Made by a program: the position numbers and the translations under genes
Part shown: piece after piece, positions 45,483-47,721 of the stretch
Numbering within the stretch: position 1 is the first letter of the stretch
How the letters are laid out: every line of letters begins with the position of its first letter
The notes under the pieces: model-generated
The model's database searches: none
Told to the model about the DNA's origin: nothing
What the model saw: the letters and a program-made list of their open reading frames with translations, nothing else
DNA from: Nitrospira sp. CG24B
Lineage (GTDB): Bacteria > Nitrospirota > Nitrospiria > Nitrospirales > Nitrospiraceae
Direction of reading: 5' to 3'
Assembly: GCA_002869845.2 (NCBI GenBank)
Contig: NEWS02000007.1
Span: 147,499 to 195,219 of the forward strand
DNA length: 47,721 nucleotides

Positions 45483-47721
45483 GCCGCTGCCCTTCCCTTG
45501 CCGATTTCATCTTGGAAGGCGGCACAGGCGTCGGCGTAGTGCCGCTCCAGTTTCTTGAAGGTCTCATCCGCGCGCTCCAATTCTCCCCTCGCACCCATCA
45601 TTTCCAGCTCACGACAGTCGGACGCCAATGCAGTCGCTCCTAACTGTGCGCTACTCGATTTCAGGCGATGCGCAGCGGCACGCAGCTCAACTGCATCCGT
45701 TGACAACACCGCACGGCGGATCCGATCGATGAGCTCCGGCGACGAGTCCATATACTGAGTCACGATGCGGGCGACGATATTGGGTTGACCTGGTCGTTGC
45801 AGCGCACGGATGGCGGCTAACGCGGCCTGATCAATCATCGTTGGCTCAACGATTGGGTCCTGGCGCGGCGCTACCATCTGAAGAGCAGGAACCTCCCGCG
45901 GAGTTGCAGGGCCCTGCTGCGATGGCGTATTCATGACATCACCGCACATCTCGACCTGAACAGGCCTTCTGTTGAACACCCAACGAGCCAGCATCTGCTG
46001 AAGTTGAGAGAGCGTAAACGGCTTTGTCAGGTAATCATCCATGCCTGCGGCAAGGCACAACGCTCGATCTCCCTGCATCGCGTGTGCCGTCAGCGCGACG
46101 ATTGGCACATGAGAAACAGATCGGTGAACGTTGATATGAGATGGCGGCGTTGTGCTCGCCTCACGTTCCCTGATCAACTGTGTCGCAGTGAAACCATCCA
46201 TCTCAGGCATTTGGCAATCCATGAAGATAAGCGCGTACTCTGCATTCTGCACCGCAGCGACTGCTTCTCGCCCGTTCTCAGCCGTATCAATTCGAAGATT
46301 GAGCATTTCCAGCATGCCGCAGGCGACTTCTCGGTTCACCGGGTTGTCTTCAACCAACAGAATGCGAACCTGCTCAGATCCTTCCGCGTGATGGGCAAAT
46401 GGTTCAGCGTCGATCTGGCTTTCCTCGGCGGAGGGCGGCTGCAACATCTGAACAGAGTCGCATTCTTTGAAATAGGCGCTAAACGTGAATGTGGATCCTT
46501 CTCCCGGAGCACTGTGGAGCTTGATCTGTCCACCCATGAGAGTCACGAGTTGCTTGACAATTGCCAGCCCCAAGCCGGTCCCACCATATTTCCTGGTCGT
46601 CGAGCCATCGGCTTGGGAAAATGCCGCAAAGAGATGAGCTTGAGCCTCAGGGGAGATGCCAATACCGGTGTCTCGCACCGTGACCGACAATCCATACAGT
46701 TCCCCTTGATGACTCTCTACGGACACAGCGACTTCGATGACGCCCTGTTCTGTAAACTTGACTGCGTTGCCGACCAGATTGACGATGATTTGTCTCAGCC
46801 GCGTCGGGTCGCCAAGCAGGAAAGCAGGAATATCATTGGCGATATGCCACGAGAGCTTCAGGTGCTTTTTCTGCACTTCAGGCGTCGCCAGCTCAACCGC
46901 TTCCTGAATGGTCCGACGAACATCGAACGGGATGGCCTCCAGTTGTAATTTGCCAGCCTCGATTTTCGAGAAGTCCAAAATATCGTTGATGATGGCGAGC
47001 AGGACAGAACCAGATCGATGGATGGATTCCGTCAAATGACGCTCCTTGTCGCCGAGCGCACATCGGAGCATGAGTTCTGCCATGCCGAGCACGCCGTTCA
47101 TCGGTGTCCGAATTTCATGGCTCATGTTCGCAAGAAACTGACTCTTGGCTCGACTGGCGGCTTCTGCCGCTTCCTTGGCCTGACGCAGCACCTCTTCTGC
47201 TGTTTTGCGGTCGGTTACGTCGATGTGGATCCCGACCATGCGGGACGATAACTCACCTTCATTCTTGATGATGGTTCCGCGGGCAAGAATCCACCGATAG
47301 GAGCCATCCTTATGACGAAGACGGTGCTCATTCTCTAACGTGGAGGTTCGCCCGCTCAAATACATCTCAACGGTGGCCAATGATCGATCGTGGTCTTCGG
47401 GATGAATCCGGCCTTCCCATTCTTGAAACGCGCTGGCGATCTCGTGATCCTCATATCCGAGTTGACGTTTCCACTCAGACGAGAGATACACGTCATTCGT
47501 ATTCAGATCCCAGTCCCAAATCCCGATGTTCGTGCTTTGGACCGTCATCGCCAGGCGTCCTTGACTGGTTCGCAGCGCCTGTTCAATCTTCCGTCTGTCG
47601 GCAGCCTCGATGGCTAGGGCCACCGTATTGGAGACAGATGCGGCGAAATGCTGTTCCTCCAGCGTCCAATGTCGCGTAGGACCGATGTGTTCGTGGCAAA
47701 TCACGCCAACCATCAGGCCTT
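45479..47721 (-). CDS. Hybrid histidine kinase with GAF, PAS, receiver and Hpt domains (5' end cut)
   Basis: About 747 residues are visible; the frame is open to the right edge, so the N-terminus is missing. The visible start is the end of a GAF domain (GVICHEHIGPTRHWTLEEQHFAASV). A PAS/PAC unit follows (about 50-170, ending GIHIDVTDRKTAEE), then HisKA FLANMSHEIRTPMNGVLGMAE, ATPase (LVGNAVKFTEQG, VRDTGIGIS, GGTGLGLAIVKQL), and a receiver with ILLVEDNPVNREV and Asp in LIFMDCQMPEMDG. The C-terminal Hpt domain carries the transfer histidine in AAAHRLKSSSAQLG. This BarA/ArcB-like order contains every step of a phosphorelay except the final regulator. The adjacent receiver-kinase gene may interact with it. 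Confidence 0.92.
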   Translation of the reverse strand, partial: GLMVGVICHEHIGPTRHWTLEEQHFAASVSNTVALAIEAADRRKIEQALRTSQGRLAMTVQSTNIGIWDWDLNTNDVYLSSEWKRQLGYEDHEIASAFQEWEGRIHPEDHDRSLATVEMYLSGRTSTLENEHRLRHKDGSYRWILARGTIIKNEGELSSRMVGIHIDVTDRKTAEEVLRQAKEAAEAASRAKSQFLANMSHEIRTPMNGVLGMAELMLRCALGDKERHLTESIHRSGSVLLAIINDILDFSKIEAGKLQLEAIPFDVRRTIQEAVELATPEVQKKHLKLSWHIANDIPAFLLGDPTRLRQIIVNLVGNAVKFTEQGVIEVAVSVESHQGELYGLSVTVRDTGIGISPEAQAHLFAAFSQADGSTTRKYGGTGLGLAIVKQLVTLMGGQIKLHSAPGEGSTFTFSAYFKECDSVQMLQPPSAEESQIDAEPFAHHAEGSEQVRILLVEDNPVNREVACGMLEMLNLRIDTAENGREAVAAVQNAEYALIFMDCQMPEMDGFTATQLIREREASTTPPSHINVHRSVSHVPIVALTAHAMQGDRALCLAAGMDDYLTKPFTLSQLQQMLARWVFNRRPVQVEMCGDVMNTPSQQGPATPREVPALQMVAPRQDPIVEPTMIDQAALAAIRALQRPGQPNIVARIVTQYMDSSPELIDRIRRAVLSTDAVELRAAAHRLKSSSAQLGATALASDCRELEMMGARGELERADETFKKLERHYADACAAFQDEIGKGRAAA

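Overview
The window looks like a chromosomal segment of a Gram-negative, respiring bacterium, most likely a Nitrospira-type member of the Nitrospirota. The reasons are a complete NADH:quinone oxidoreductase (complex I) locus with fused NuoCD, a TonB/outer-membrane envelope, a LuxI/LuxR pair of the kind reported from Nitrospira moscoviensis, and the overall base composition. The assignment is inference from gene content; no marker gene such as rRNA is present.

Layout. (1) 1-6636, all on the minus strand: an envelope/metal-like cluster read from right to left. It holds a small His/Cys-rich secreted protein, an outer-membrane barrel protein, a TlpA-like thioredoxin, a second His/Cys-rich protein, a TonB, a BNR-repeat (sialidase-fold) protein with a CxCC motif, a second TlpA-like protein, a third His/Cys-rich protein, and the start of a TonB-dependent receptor cut by the window edge. 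This is the best candidate for an undescribed system. (2) 6849-9572: secA. (3) 9822-26658, plus strand: midA, then nuoA, B, CD, E, F, G, H, I, J, K, L, M, N. MidA is the bacterial relative of the complex I assembly methyltransferase NDUFAF7, so its place directly before nuoA is meaningful. Five spacers of this block carry copies of one palindromic intergenic repeat family. (4) 26683-33359: YihY/BrkB-like membrane protein, site-2 protease with CBS domains (minus strand), polysaccharide deacetylase, GNAT acetyltransferase, VOC protein, a DapF homologue in which both catalytic cysteines are serine, and uvrC. (5) 33384-36754: FadL-type porin (minus), LuxR, LuxI (minus). (6) 36953-47721: a signalling island with two HisKA_3 kinase/NarL-type regulator pairs, a UPF0114 membrane protein, and two hybrid kinases on the minus strand, the last cut by the right edge.

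How parts may work together. The lux genes face each other. A 20-base palindrome of the lux-box form ACCTG-N10-CAGGT lies between luxI and the first kinase gene, and a second one lies upstream of the seven-PAS kinase. Quorum sensing may therefore feed directly into the phosphorelay genes beside it. In the left cluster, TonB, receptor, barrel protein, two thioredoxin-like reductases and three His/Cys-rich proteins suggest uptake and redox handling of a soft metal, copper being the first guess.

Limits. No tRNA, rRNA, CRISPR array, transposase or convincing intrinsic terminator was seen. Promoter calls rest on reading -35/-10 hexamers by eye. Family names come from recognised motifs, not from database searches.
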